The translations under genes and the position numbers were made by a program. Shown piece by piece: positions 26,613 through 35,647 of a stretch of 38,976 bases of DNA; the first letter of the stretch is position 1; every line of letters begins with the position of its first letter. The notes under the pieces are model-generated. The model was not told the origin of the DNA, did not search any database, and saw only the letters and a program-made list of their open reading frames with translations. Origin of the DNA: an uncultured Pirellula sp. (lineage in GTDB: Bacteria > Planctomycetota > Planctomycetia > Pirellulales > Pirellulaceae); assembly GCA_903930765.1 (NCBI GenBank), contig CAIYZV010000011.1, forward strand, positions 1-38,976, given 5' to 3'.

Positions 26613-27677
26613 TTACGAATCGGAAATAACGGGGGTAATTTCGAGCGTGATATGCTCGGAATCACGGATGAGTTTGACCGTGTACGATTTGTCGGCTGGC
26701 AGTTGTTCGACAACCCCTCTGAAGTCCTCGGGGGTAAATACTTGTTGCTGGGCGATTTCGAGAATCACGTCATCGATTTCCAGTCCCGCTTTCTGAGCCG
26801 GGCCATCGGCGGTGATGCGAGTCACCAAAACACCGCCACGAACTGGTAGCTTTAATTCATCTGCTAGTGTTTGGGTGAGTCGTTCCACCCGAAGACCAAC
26901 TTTAGCGCGACGCACTTTCCCGTACTCCACGAGTTCACTGGTGATCCACTTGACCCGCGCGCTGGGGATGGCAAACCCTACTCCTTGAAAAGCCCCATTG
27001 GTGGTCATGATCGCTGTGTTGATCCCGACTAATTCTCCCTCGAGATCGATCAAGGCTCCGCCGGAGTTGCCTGGATTGATCGCTGCATCGGTTTGAAGCA
27101 GTTGGCCTTCGACCATTCGGTTCAACGCTCGACCTTTGGAGCTGATGATCCCGACGCTTACTGTTTGTTCAAGAGCGAATGGGCTGCCGATCGCGATGAC
27201 CCAGTCTCCAACGCCGAGTCGGTCGGAATTTCCCATGGTCACGAACGGGAGCGTCGAGTCCGATTCGATGCGAAACGTAGCAAGGTCGCTCGAGGGGTCG
27301 GTCCGCAGATCGGTGCCGCTCAGTTCGCGTCCGTCTCCCAATCGAACTCGAATCCCTTTGGAGTCTTTGATGACATGATTGTTGGTGACGCAAAGTCCCG
27401 ATTCATTGATGATCACGCCGGAGCCAATGTTGAAGTTTCGTGCAGAATTTGTATCGAGCAGATCGAGTTCGTCGAGTGTTGAGTCGACATCCGCGCGTTT
27501 GGCCAGCACCGTGACAACGGACTTCATGGCTTTGCTCGATGCGTTTTGGAAAGCGATCGACAAGTTCTTCGCTTGTGTTTTCGCAAATTCGTTGATGTCG
27601 ATTTCTTGCGAAACGCAGTGGGAATGATTTGCGAGGAGCGCGAGGCCGATCGCAAGCAAGCTACGGTAGATGCTCAT
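26613..27677 (-). CDS. HtrA/Deg-like secreted serine protease with PDZ domain
   Basis: A 354-residue protein with an N-terminal signal sequence (hydrophobic about 5-17) and a trypsin-like domain. The triad is complete: His101 in CVTNNHVIKD, Asp131 in SSDLATFRIES and Ser205 in AAINPGNSGGALI. One PDZ domain follows (about 260-350: GGVLVTRITADGPAQKAGLE, then DDVILEI). Single-PDZ Deg proteases act in the periplasm in protein quality control or regulated cleavage. I use ATG 27677 because it places the signal peptide at the N-terminus; longer readings to 27773 prepend an Arg-rich stretch. No strong ribosome-binding site is seen. It is divergent from the nucleoside phosphorylase gene. Confidence 0.92.
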   Translation of the reverse strand: MSIYRSLLAIGLALLANHSHCVSQEIDINEFAKTQAKNLSIAFQNASSKAMKSVVTVLAKRADVDSTLDELDLLDTNSARNFNIGSGVIINESGLCVTNNHVIKDSKGIRVRLGDGRELSGTDLRTDPSSDLATFRIESDSTLPFVTMGNSDRLGVGDWVIAIGSPFALEQTVSVGIISSKGRALNRMVEGQLLQTDAAINPGNSGGALIDLEGELVGINTAIMTTNGAFQGVGFAIPSARVKWITSELVEYGKVRRAKVGLRVERLTQTLADELKLPVRGGVLVTRITADGPAQKAGLEIDDVILEIAQQQVFTPEDFRGVVEQLPADKSYTVKLIRDSEHITLEITPVISDS

Positions 27678-27856
27678 GCGGCGAGCGACGCAATGTGTTC
27701 GGCGATCGGCTTTCGTCCGGAGGACCGAAACTGGCAGATACATGGTGGGTGATTTCGATGAACAGGAATTCATGTCGGATCCTCGTCGTGGGCATCTTCG
27801 AATGGTCGCATTTGGTCTATCATCTCATCATACGTCGTTTTCATGATACGTTGCAG

Positions 27857-27888
27857 TGGTAGGTTTCGAGGCATTGGTAGGTTTCGAG
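27857..27888. repeat. 18-bp period duplication just before deoA/pdp start
   Basis: TGGTAGGTTTCGAG occurs at 27857-27870 and again at 27875-27888, separated by four bases. The second copy ends two bases before the ATG at 27891 and supplies its only purine-rich leader (GGTAGG). Confidence 0.85.
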
Positions 27889-27890
27889 CG

Positions 27891-29183
27891 ATGATTCCAG
27901 CGGTAGTGATTGCAAAAAAGCGGGATCGGGAAGCGTTGACGCGTGAGGAGATCGATTTCATGGTCACCGGGTACGCGCGGGGCGAGATTCCTGATTACCA
28001 AATGTCCGCGTTGGCGATGGCGATCTACATCCAAGGCATGGACGCTCGCGAAATCTCAGATTTGACCGACATCATGATCGCGAGCGGAACGTGTCTCAAA
28101 CGGGTGAGTGATCGGCCGAGGGTGGACAAGCATTCGACGGGTGGGCTCGGTGACAAGACTTCGTTGATCCTCGCGCCGCTGCTCGCCTGTTGCGATCTCG
28201 ATGTTCCGATGATCAGCGGGCGAGGGCTTGGGATCACCGGTGGCACACTGGATAAGCTCGAAGCGATCCCAGGTTTCCGGTGCAATTTGACCGATGAGGA
28301 ATCGGAGAGTCAATTGCAAGAGATCGGCTGTTTCATCACCGGCGCAACGGATTTGTTGGTTCCCGCGGATAAAAAACTCTATGCTCTGCGCGACGTTACC
28401 GGGACGGTTCCATCGATCGCGTTGATTACCGCGAGCATCATGTCCAAAAAGATTGCCGAGACATTGGATGCATTGGTGCTCGATGTCAAGTGTGGTAGTG
28501 GGGCGTTTTTGCCCACGCGCGATCGAGCTGAGGCGTTGGCGGATTCGCTGATATCCAATGGAAAGCGCGCTGGCATCGCAACGACAGCACTCATCACCGA
28601 TATGAACCAACCGCTGGGTGAAATGGTCGGGAATGCGTGCGAAGTCGACGAGTCGATCCAGGTTCTAGAAAACTCGGGGCCTGAGGACGTCCGCGAGTTG
28701 ACTTTGGAGTTGTGTGCCCGACTGTTGGTGGCAACCGGAAAATCGAACGATACTGCGTCGGCGCGAAGCACTCTTTTAGGGCATCTCAGCAGCGGGAGGG
28801 CGATGGAGCGATTTGAAAGGATGGTGGCCCGCCAAGGTGGCGATATGTCGGCGCCCAGGCCGATCGCGAAGACCGTGGCGTGGCGCGCGCCGAAAAGTGG
28901 ATATTTGGTATCGATCGATGGGCAAAAGTTAGGGCAAGCAATTGTGGTCTTGGGAGGTGGACGCGCGTTTGCTGGCCAAGCGATCGATTTCTCGGTGGGA
29001 CTTCGGATGCTGGCCAGGCTCGGTGACAGCGTGACGGCTGGCGAGGAGCTGCTACACGTTTATGGTGATCGGCAGGATCACGTTACCTCTGCCGTGGAGT
29101 TGATCACCCAAGCCATTCAAATCGCCGACGAGCCGAATGCGGCACCTCTGCTTTGGACCGAGTTCGTTCATCGGCCCAGATAA
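27891..29183 (+). CDS. Pyrimidine-nucleoside (thymidine) phosphorylase
   Basis: A 430-residue phosphorylase that splits thymidine, deoxyuridine or uridine with phosphate. The family signature SGRGLGITGGTLDKLEAIPG is complete, and KHSTGGLGDKTSLILAPLLA is the phosphate-binding region. The C-terminal domain (PKSGYLVSIDGQKLGQAIVV, ARLGDSVTAGEELLHVYGD) is also typical. Whether it is DeoA (thymidine only) or Pdp (broader) cannot be settled from sequence. ATG 27891 gives the usual start MIPAVVIAKKRD, while the frame upstream to 27843 is repeat-derived. The stop codon TAA lies inside the first unit of a 17-bp tandem repeat. argG follows 149 bp later. Confidence 0.94.
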   Translation: MIPAVVIAKKRDREALTREEIDFMVTGYARGEIPDYQMSALAMAIYIQGMDAREISDLTDIMIASGTCLKRVSDRPRVDKHSTGGLGDKTSLILAPLLACCDLDVPMISGRGLGITGGTLDKLEAIPGFRCNLTDEESESQLQEIGCFITGATDLLVPADKKLYALRDVTGTVPSIALITASIMSKKIAETLDALVLDVKCGSGAFLPTRDRAEALADSLISNGKRAGIATTALITDMNQPLGEMVGNACEVDESIQVLENSGPEDVRELTLELCARLLVATGKSNDTASARSTLLGHLSSGRAMERFERMVARQGGDMSAPRPIAKTVAWRAPKSGYLVSIDGQKLGQAIVVLGGGRAFAGQAIDFSVGLRMLARLGDSVTAGEELLHVYGDRQDHVTSAVELITQAIQIADEPNAAPLLWTEFVHRPR

Positions 29184-29223
29184 CCTGACGGCCCATAGAA
29201 CCTGACGGCCCAGATAACCTGAC
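29173..29223. repeat. 17-bp tandem repeat spanning the phosphorylase stop codon
   Basis: GGCCCAGATAACCTGAC at 29173-29189, GGCCCATAGAACCTGAC at 29190-29206 and GGCCCAGATAACCTGAC at 29207-29223, then a partial GGCCC. The first and third units are identical. The gene's last sense codons and its TAA (29181-29183) fall inside the first unit. Confidence 0.96.
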
Positions 29224-29257
29224 GGCCCGTTGCTGCAAAAGGGTAGGACTGGGCTGA

Positions 29258-30658
<1,401 letters not shown>

Positions 30659-30669
30659 GCTTGTTAGGG

Positions 30670-30686
30670 GTGGCTCGTCGAGCCAC
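30670..30686. terminator. Hairpin between convergent argG and TPR gene, possible terminator
   Basis: A 7-bp perfect stem GTGGCTC-GTC-GAGCCAC lies in the 36-bp gap between two convergent stop codons. Neither side has a clear run of T, so it is not a standard intrinsic terminator. Confidence 0.4.
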
Positions 30687-30694
30687 TTGGGCAG

Positions 30695-32698
30695 CTATTG
30701 CGGGATTTCCTGCTGTTCTGTCGCTTTGGCTTCGAAGAGTGCCAAGGCTTTTTGGAGGGATGGCTGGAATGGATCGAGTGCGACCGCTCGGCGTTGTTGA
30801 TCGGCGGCTTCTCGGTAGCGTTTGAGAGAGGCGTAGCAGTGCGCCAATGTGTCCAGGTATGCCGCTCGATTTTCCATGGAGCAGGCTTTTCGGCTGAAGA
30901 AGAGAGCCTCGTCGAGGTTCCCTTCGGTGTTGGTCATCAGCCAAGCCAGCGTGTTCATTTGGTTGGCCAAGGCGCGTTGTTCGGTGGCCAAGGCCCGCGG
31001 GTTGTCCCGTTTGAGTTCTCGTTCCCTCGCATCGATTTCCGAACGCAGCGAGATTGTGATCTGTTTTTGGAGAGTTTTCCGCTGATCCTTTTGCTCGTCG
31101 GTTTCGGGCAATCGGTACATACCGATGATGGCATCGACGTTTTCCTGCGACAGTTCGATCGCTTTCAGAAAGCACTCGCGAGCTTTTTCGGGTTGTTCTT
31201 TGCGAGCGTAGTCGTTGCCTTGGAACAAGTAGTAATTCGAGACCAAGCTATCGCCACTTTGCTCGGAGACTTGGGTTCGGAACAAAGGTTCGTTTTCGAA
31301 ACGTTTGGCGAACTTCTCGATGGATGCCGCTGCTTCATCGTCCCGCTCGAGTTCATGCAGCAACTGCGATAGTTGAGTCAGGTTGATGATGGTCGCCAGT
31401 TCCGCGGCATCTTCTTGATCTTTTAAAGCCTTGCGAAGTTCCGTCTCGGCCCATGGGAATTGGCCGCGTCGGATCAGGTATTCGGCGAGGGTAGAGCGTT
31501 CAAACGCTTGGGATGCATTCCGAGCGAAAAGGAGTTCCAATTGTGGATTGAGTTGATTCTTTGGATCTTTATCTTTGATCGCGGGTTCACCGCGCGAAGT
31601 GACGGAGATGCGATCCGAGGTTCTTTCGGCGACCTTTTGAGCGAGATCCGCGTTGCCTTGTTGGATCCAGCTTTCGGCGAGCAGATAACCGAATCTCGGG
31701 TCTTGGAGGGCTGAGCGAAGGCTCTCGTGTTGTTCCTGGACCAGTTCCGGCAGATTCACGGTGAGGGCCCACTGTGCGAACTCGAGCAGTTGCTGTTCGC
31801 GTTGAACCCCCATGGATTTGAACGATTCCGGGATCGTGCGTGCGAGGTCGAGTGCAGGTGAGCGATTCGCATCGGTTCTCGGGATTTGCTGAACGACCCA
31901 TTGACGCAGTTCGTTCAGGATCTCGACGCTGGTTTCCATCGATTTGGATTGCAGCAAGTTGGATTCGCGGTTGATGATATCAAGCCATCGATCGAGTTGG
32001 AACTCCTGCGGTTTTGCTGTTTGTTCAAGGACCCAGCGGCTGGCAGAGCTTCGGGATCCATCGAGGAGCGAGGCGACCAGTTCACGCCGTTCGGTTACGG
32101 ATTGTCCAACGTTGGGCTTGCCTCGCATCACATGCAAGGCGGCGAGTTTGGCCAAGCAGCCTTGTGTCTCGTAGCGAACCAGCCTGCAAAGCGCGTTTAG
32201 CCCTTCGTCGTTTTCCAGCTGATTGAGTTGGTTGATAAAACCGGTTTTTTCATGGAGTGCCGCGGCGGTGTAGAGCGTTAGGATCCGTCGAACACGCGGT
32301 GGGTCCGATTCCCAAGCCCAATTGAATTGGTTGCTTTGAACGAGGTATCGAGCTTGGCTGGCGATTTGAGGGTCGGGATCAAAGCTCGCTTGGTGGAGTT
32401 GGTCAAGGGCCCGCACGCCGATCCGTTCCAATTCGCTTTGAGCTTGCAATCGGGTGGAGTAACTTTCGGCGCCGAGTTTTCGAATCCAGGAGGCGATCTC
32501 TTGCTGCAGAGGATCGTCTTGCTGGGCAGAGTCGGTGGTTCCGGTCGAAGTTGTTCCCGACTGGAGCGGAGCCAAACCGAAGGATCGGAGGGAGGGCAAT
32601 CCAAGGCATAGCATTGGGAAAAACACCATGATACCGACGGTGGCGATGCTCGCGCTGTGGCAGCTTTTTCGCGGGCATTTTTGTCGCGTGTTCTGCAT
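30695..32698 (-). CDS. Secreted TPR-repeat protein
   Basis: A 667-residue protein. The N-terminus is basic then hydrophobic (about 18-45), giving a signal peptide or anchor. A Ser/Thr/Gln-rich stretch is followed by an armadillo-like helical part (about 65-150, for example SYSTRLQAQSELERIGVRAL). Much of the rest is predicted helical. Clear TPR units are FERSTLAEYLIRRGQFPWAE, then SNYYLFQGNDYARKEQPEKA and AYLDTLAHCYASLKRYREAA near the C-terminus. TPR proteins mediate protein contacts; the partner is unknown. GGAGGA lies eight bases before the ATG and fixes the start. It is divergent from the PilM-type gene across 443 bp. Confidence 0.82.
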   Translation of the reverse strand: MQNTRQKCPRKSCHSASIATVGIMVFFPMLCLGLPSLRSFGLAPLQSGTTSTGTTDSAQQDDPLQQEIASWIRKLGAESYSTRLQAQSELERIGVRALDQLHQASFDPDPQIASQARYLVQSNQFNWAWESDPPRVRRILTLYTAAALHEKTGFINQLNQLENDEGLNALCRLVRYETQGCLAKLAALHVMRGKPNVGQSVTERRELVASLLDGSRSSASRWVLEQTAKPQEFQLDRWLDIINRESNLLQSKSMETSVEILNELRQWVVQQIPRTDANRSPALDLARTIPESFKSMGVQREQQLLEFAQWALTVNLPELVQEQHESLRSALQDPRFGYLLAESWIQQGNADLAQKVAERTSDRISVTSRGEPAIKDKDPKNQLNPQLELLFARNASQAFERSTLAEYLIRRGQFPWAETELRKALKDQEDAAELATIINLTQLSQLLHELERDDEAAASIEKFAKRFENEPLFRTQVSEQSGDSLVSNYYLFQGNDYARKEQPEKARECFLKAIELSQENVDAIIGMYRLPETDEQKDQRKTLQKQITISLRSEIDARERELKRDNPRALATEQRALANQMNTLAWLMTNTEGNLDEALFFSRKACSMENRAAYLDTLAHCYASLKRYREAADQQRRAVALDPFQPSLQKALALFEAKATEQQEIPQ

Positions 32699-33141
32699 TG
32701 GGGAATCCTCCGGGTCATCCTGTCAACGGGGCCTCGACGGCTAGTGTAGCGGATGTTGGTATTTTATGTTGTGTTTCACCCATGACGACCGCTAGGATCG
32801 CTGAGACCGACAATTCTAGGCAGCTTTCGGCTCTGTTGCATCTTTCGCGGGGCCGGATGCGATGCCTAATTCGATCGTGGACAAAAATGAATGTTCGAGT
32901 TTTCCTGAACATTTTCTTGGTAGGACCTCGAAAATTTTGACAGACCACCCTAGACCACGATACCATAGAGGATGACTGGATCGGGTCTTGCGCGGAGGCT
33001 TTCCAGTACTTGTTTCGCTCGTCAATAGCTTATCGATACATCCGATGCATCGTGGAACTGTCCGATGGCCGGGGGGTCGGATAGGTTTTTGGCCGAGCAG
33101 CTGCGCGAACTTGGATGAGCTGAGTGGGAGAATTTCGCACG
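32699..33141. other. 443-bp divergent intergenic region
   Basis: No gene seen. It separates the divergent TPR gene and the PilM-type gene and should carry both promoters. A good promoter-like pair for the rightward gene is at 32937-32966; I found none as clear for the leftward gene. Confidence 0.5.
32937..32966 (+). promoter_or_regulatory. Likely sigma-70 type promoter of the PilM-type cluster
   Basis: A perfect TTGACA (32937-32942) is followed after 18 bp by TACCAT (32961-32966), a four-of-six match to TATAAT. It would give an untranslated leader of roughly 170 nt before ATG 33142. No other equally good pair lies in this gap. Confidence 0.5.
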
Positions 33142-35457
33142 ATGGCGAAGAAATTGCAGCACGTTTGGGGGATCGAAATCGGCCAAAGCTCGCTGAAGGC
33201 CCTTCGTTGCCATTTGGAGGGAGATCAGATCGTCACGGATACGTTCGACTTTGTCGAGTATCCGAAGATTCTCTCGCAACCCGAAGCGGAACCGGAGGCA
33301 TTGGTTTCCGATGCCTTGGAGCAGTTTATCTCTCGCAATGATCTCAAGGGAGCCATCCGAATCGGTGTGAGTGTTCCCGGCCAAAGCGGCTTGGCCAAGT
33401 TCTTCAAGCCGCCTCCGGTAGAAGTCAAAAAGATCGCTGACATCGTCAAGTACGAAGCGAAGCAGCAGATCCCGTTCGATCTCAACGACGTTATTTGGGA
33501 CTTCCAGCAAATGGAAGGTGCGCAGATCGAGGATGGGTATGCGCTCGACAGCGAAGTCGGTTTGTTCGCGATGAAAAAGGAAGCGGTTTTCCGAGCGCTC
33601 AAGCCGTTCCGTGACAAGGCGATGGACATCGATTTGGTGCAACTGGCGCCGATCAGTCTGTACAACTTGATCTCCCATGAAAGGTTCGCCGAGAGCATGG
33701 CGAACGACGAATTTGATCCTGAGCATCCGCCGAAGAGTACGGTGATCCTGTCGATCGGTACCGACTCGAGCGACTTGATCGTGACCAATGGATTCCGGAT
33801 TTGGCAGCGAAGCATTCCGATCGGTGGCAATCACTTCACGCGTCAATTGACCAAGGACCTGAAGTTGACGTTTGCCAAGGCTGAGCATTTGAAGCGGAAT
33901 GCCATGCAGGCGGACGATCCGAAGTTGGTGTTCCAAGCGATGCGGCCTGTGTTCAACGACATGGTGACCGAGATCCAGCGCTCGTTGAGCTTCTTCAAAT
34001 CGCTCAACAAAAAGGCCGAGATCGACGGCATGTTGGTGATGGGAAATACTGCAAAAATGCCGGGATTATTGCAGTTTTTGAACAAGAATTTGGGGATGGA
34101 TGTTGAGCTTTTTGACAAGTTCCCCAAGCTGACGGGGGCTGAGGTTTTGGGAGCGCAACCGTTCAAGGAAAATGCGCCGGCTTTCGGTGTTGTCTATGGA
34201 TTGTGTTTGCAATTGCTCAATCGCGGACCGATGCGTACCAACCTTTTGCCGCGCGATATTGTCATCGATCGCGTGATCCGGATGAAGAAGCCGTGGGCGG
34301 TCGGTGCGTTATCGTTGCTGCTGGTCGGGATGGCATCTCACCATGCGATGCTCGGACAAACCTATCGACCTGTTCGACCCGAGATTTGGAAGTCTGCCGA
34401 AGGGGACGTCAAATCGGCAGAAACGACATCGAAGGATGAGATTGCCAAGGACGACAAGTACAAAGGGGATCTCACCAAGTGGAAGAACGTCGGTTCGGAA
34501 GTCAGCAAAGGGGCCCAGCGTCGTTTGATGTGCTTGGAGTTGTACGAAGCGATCGAGCAATCGTTGAATCGAAAGCCGGAGTTGCTGGAAAAGACCCCGC
34601 AAGAGCTTCAGTATAAGGACCGGATGGATTTCCATATCACTCGAGTCGAGCAGCAGTATTTTGACAATCTTGCGACGTGGTATTCCAAAGACTTGAAGAG
34701 CAATTACGCGGATGAACTCAAGTCTCGGCAACAAGCTGGTTTTGCGAAGGAAACGCGTCCTGCGGACAAGGATCCAGATCCGACGGGACCAGGTTGGGTG
34801 GTCGAGTTGCGTGGTTACCACTATTACAACGGTACCGAGAAGAAGGGTACGGAGGGGGCGGCACACGTCACCAACTATCTCATCGATTTCCTGGAGAATG
34901 GCAAGGTTACGTTGCCTTCTGACAAGCCGGGTGAGATGAAAGAAATTTCGATGTACGATCTTGGAGTACGGCGACCCGTGCTTCGCAATAAAGACGCGCG
35001 ACCCGACTACAAGTACCGCGTTAGAAATCCGGAATACGATCGAATTTTGGTGGAGCGAGGCATCACCCCACCGAGCGCAGGAGGTGCATTAGGGGGTGGT
35101 GGTAAGCCGAGTTTTGGTGGCACCGGTGGCAAGCCTAGTTTTGGAGGCACTGGCGGCGGCGGCGGCGGAAGCGGTGCAGGGACCATGATGGAGGAAGAAG
35201 GGAGTGGAGGTAACCTTGCCGGAGGTGGCTTCGGAGGCGGGTCGCTCGGAGGTGGGGCCGCTTCCGTGAATCCATCGGAACCGATCAAGGATGCTGCGGG
35301 GAATCTTGTTCCGATGGACTTTGAAGCTCCTAAATTTGAGTTTGTGGTTCAATTTGCCTGGAAACCGGGAGATTTAGCGACCGCCACAGGGCCCGCCGTG
35401 GCAGCCCCTGCGGCGGCGCCACCGACGACCATCAGCAACGACTCTGGGGATAATTAG
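33142..35457 (+). CDS. pilM: PilM-type actin-like ATPase fused to a membrane segment and C-terminal domain
   Basis: A 771-residue protein. Residues 1-370 are PilM-like, with GIEIGQSSLKAL (phosphate 1), STVILSIGTDSSDLIV (phosphate 2) and MLVMGNTAKMPGLLQFL (adenosine loop). PilM is normally about 350 residues, cytoplasmic, and binds the PilN tail. Here the chain continues through a hydrophobic segment (about 384-400, after RMKKPW) into a coiled, charged part (410-550). A beta-rich domain follows (VVELRGYHYYNGT onward), interrupted by a Gly-rich cassette at about 648-715 before a final strand (KFEFVVQFAWKP, 731-742). GspL/EpsL has a comparable actin-like-plus-membrane layout. Start ATG 33142 with GGGAG upstream. 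First gene of a three-gene cluster. Confidence 0.85.
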   Translation: MAKKLQHVWGIEIGQSSLKALRCHLEGDQIVTDTFDFVEYPKILSQPEAEPEALVSDALEQFISRNDLKGAIRIGVSVPGQSGLAKFFKPPPVEVKKIADIVKYEAKQQIPFDLNDVIWDFQQMEGAQIEDGYALDSEVGLFAMKKEAVFRALKPFRDKAMDIDLVQLAPISLYNLISHERFAESMANDEFDPEHPPKSTVILSIGTDSSDLIVTNGFRIWQRSIPIGGNHFTRQLTKDLKLTFAKAEHLKRNAMQADDPKLVFQAMRPVFNDMVTEIQRSLSFFKSLNKKAEIDGMLVMGNTAKMPGLLQFLNKNLGMDVELFDKFPKLTGAEVLGAQPFKENAPAFGVVYGLCLQLLNRGPMRTNLLPRDIVIDRVIRMKKPWAVGALSLLLVGMASHHAMLGQTYRPVRPEIWKSAEGDVKSAETTSKDEIAKDDKYKGDLTKWKNVGSEVSKGAQRRLMCLELYEAIEQSLNRKPELLEKTPQELQYKDRMDFHITRVEQQYFDNLATWYSKDLKSNYADELKSRQQAGFAKETRPADKDPDPTGPGWVVELRGYHYYNGTEKKGTEGAAHVTNYLIDFLENGKVTLPSDKPGEMKEISMYDLGVRRPVLRNKDARPDYKYRVRNPEYDRILVERGITPPSAGGALGGGGKPSFGGTGGKPSFGGTGGGGGGSGAGTMMEEEGSGGNLAGGGFGGGSLGGGAASVNPSEPIKDAAGNLVPMDFEAPKFEFVVQFAWKPGDLATATGPAVAAPAAAPPTTISNDSGDN

Positions 35458-35647
35458 CGGGCATTGGCTCAATGCCCGTTCGCCCGCTGGGAGTGGGAAA
35501 CGTGGTTTTTGGTGGAATGCCAGAAGCCGCGAATTAGCTGGGGAAAACGCGAACAGTCGGGGCAAACCGGCGGCGCGAATGCGGAAATGTACAATTCGAG
35601 CGATACGTCAAAAAAGACAAAGATACGTTTAAAAATAAGGTGAATCC

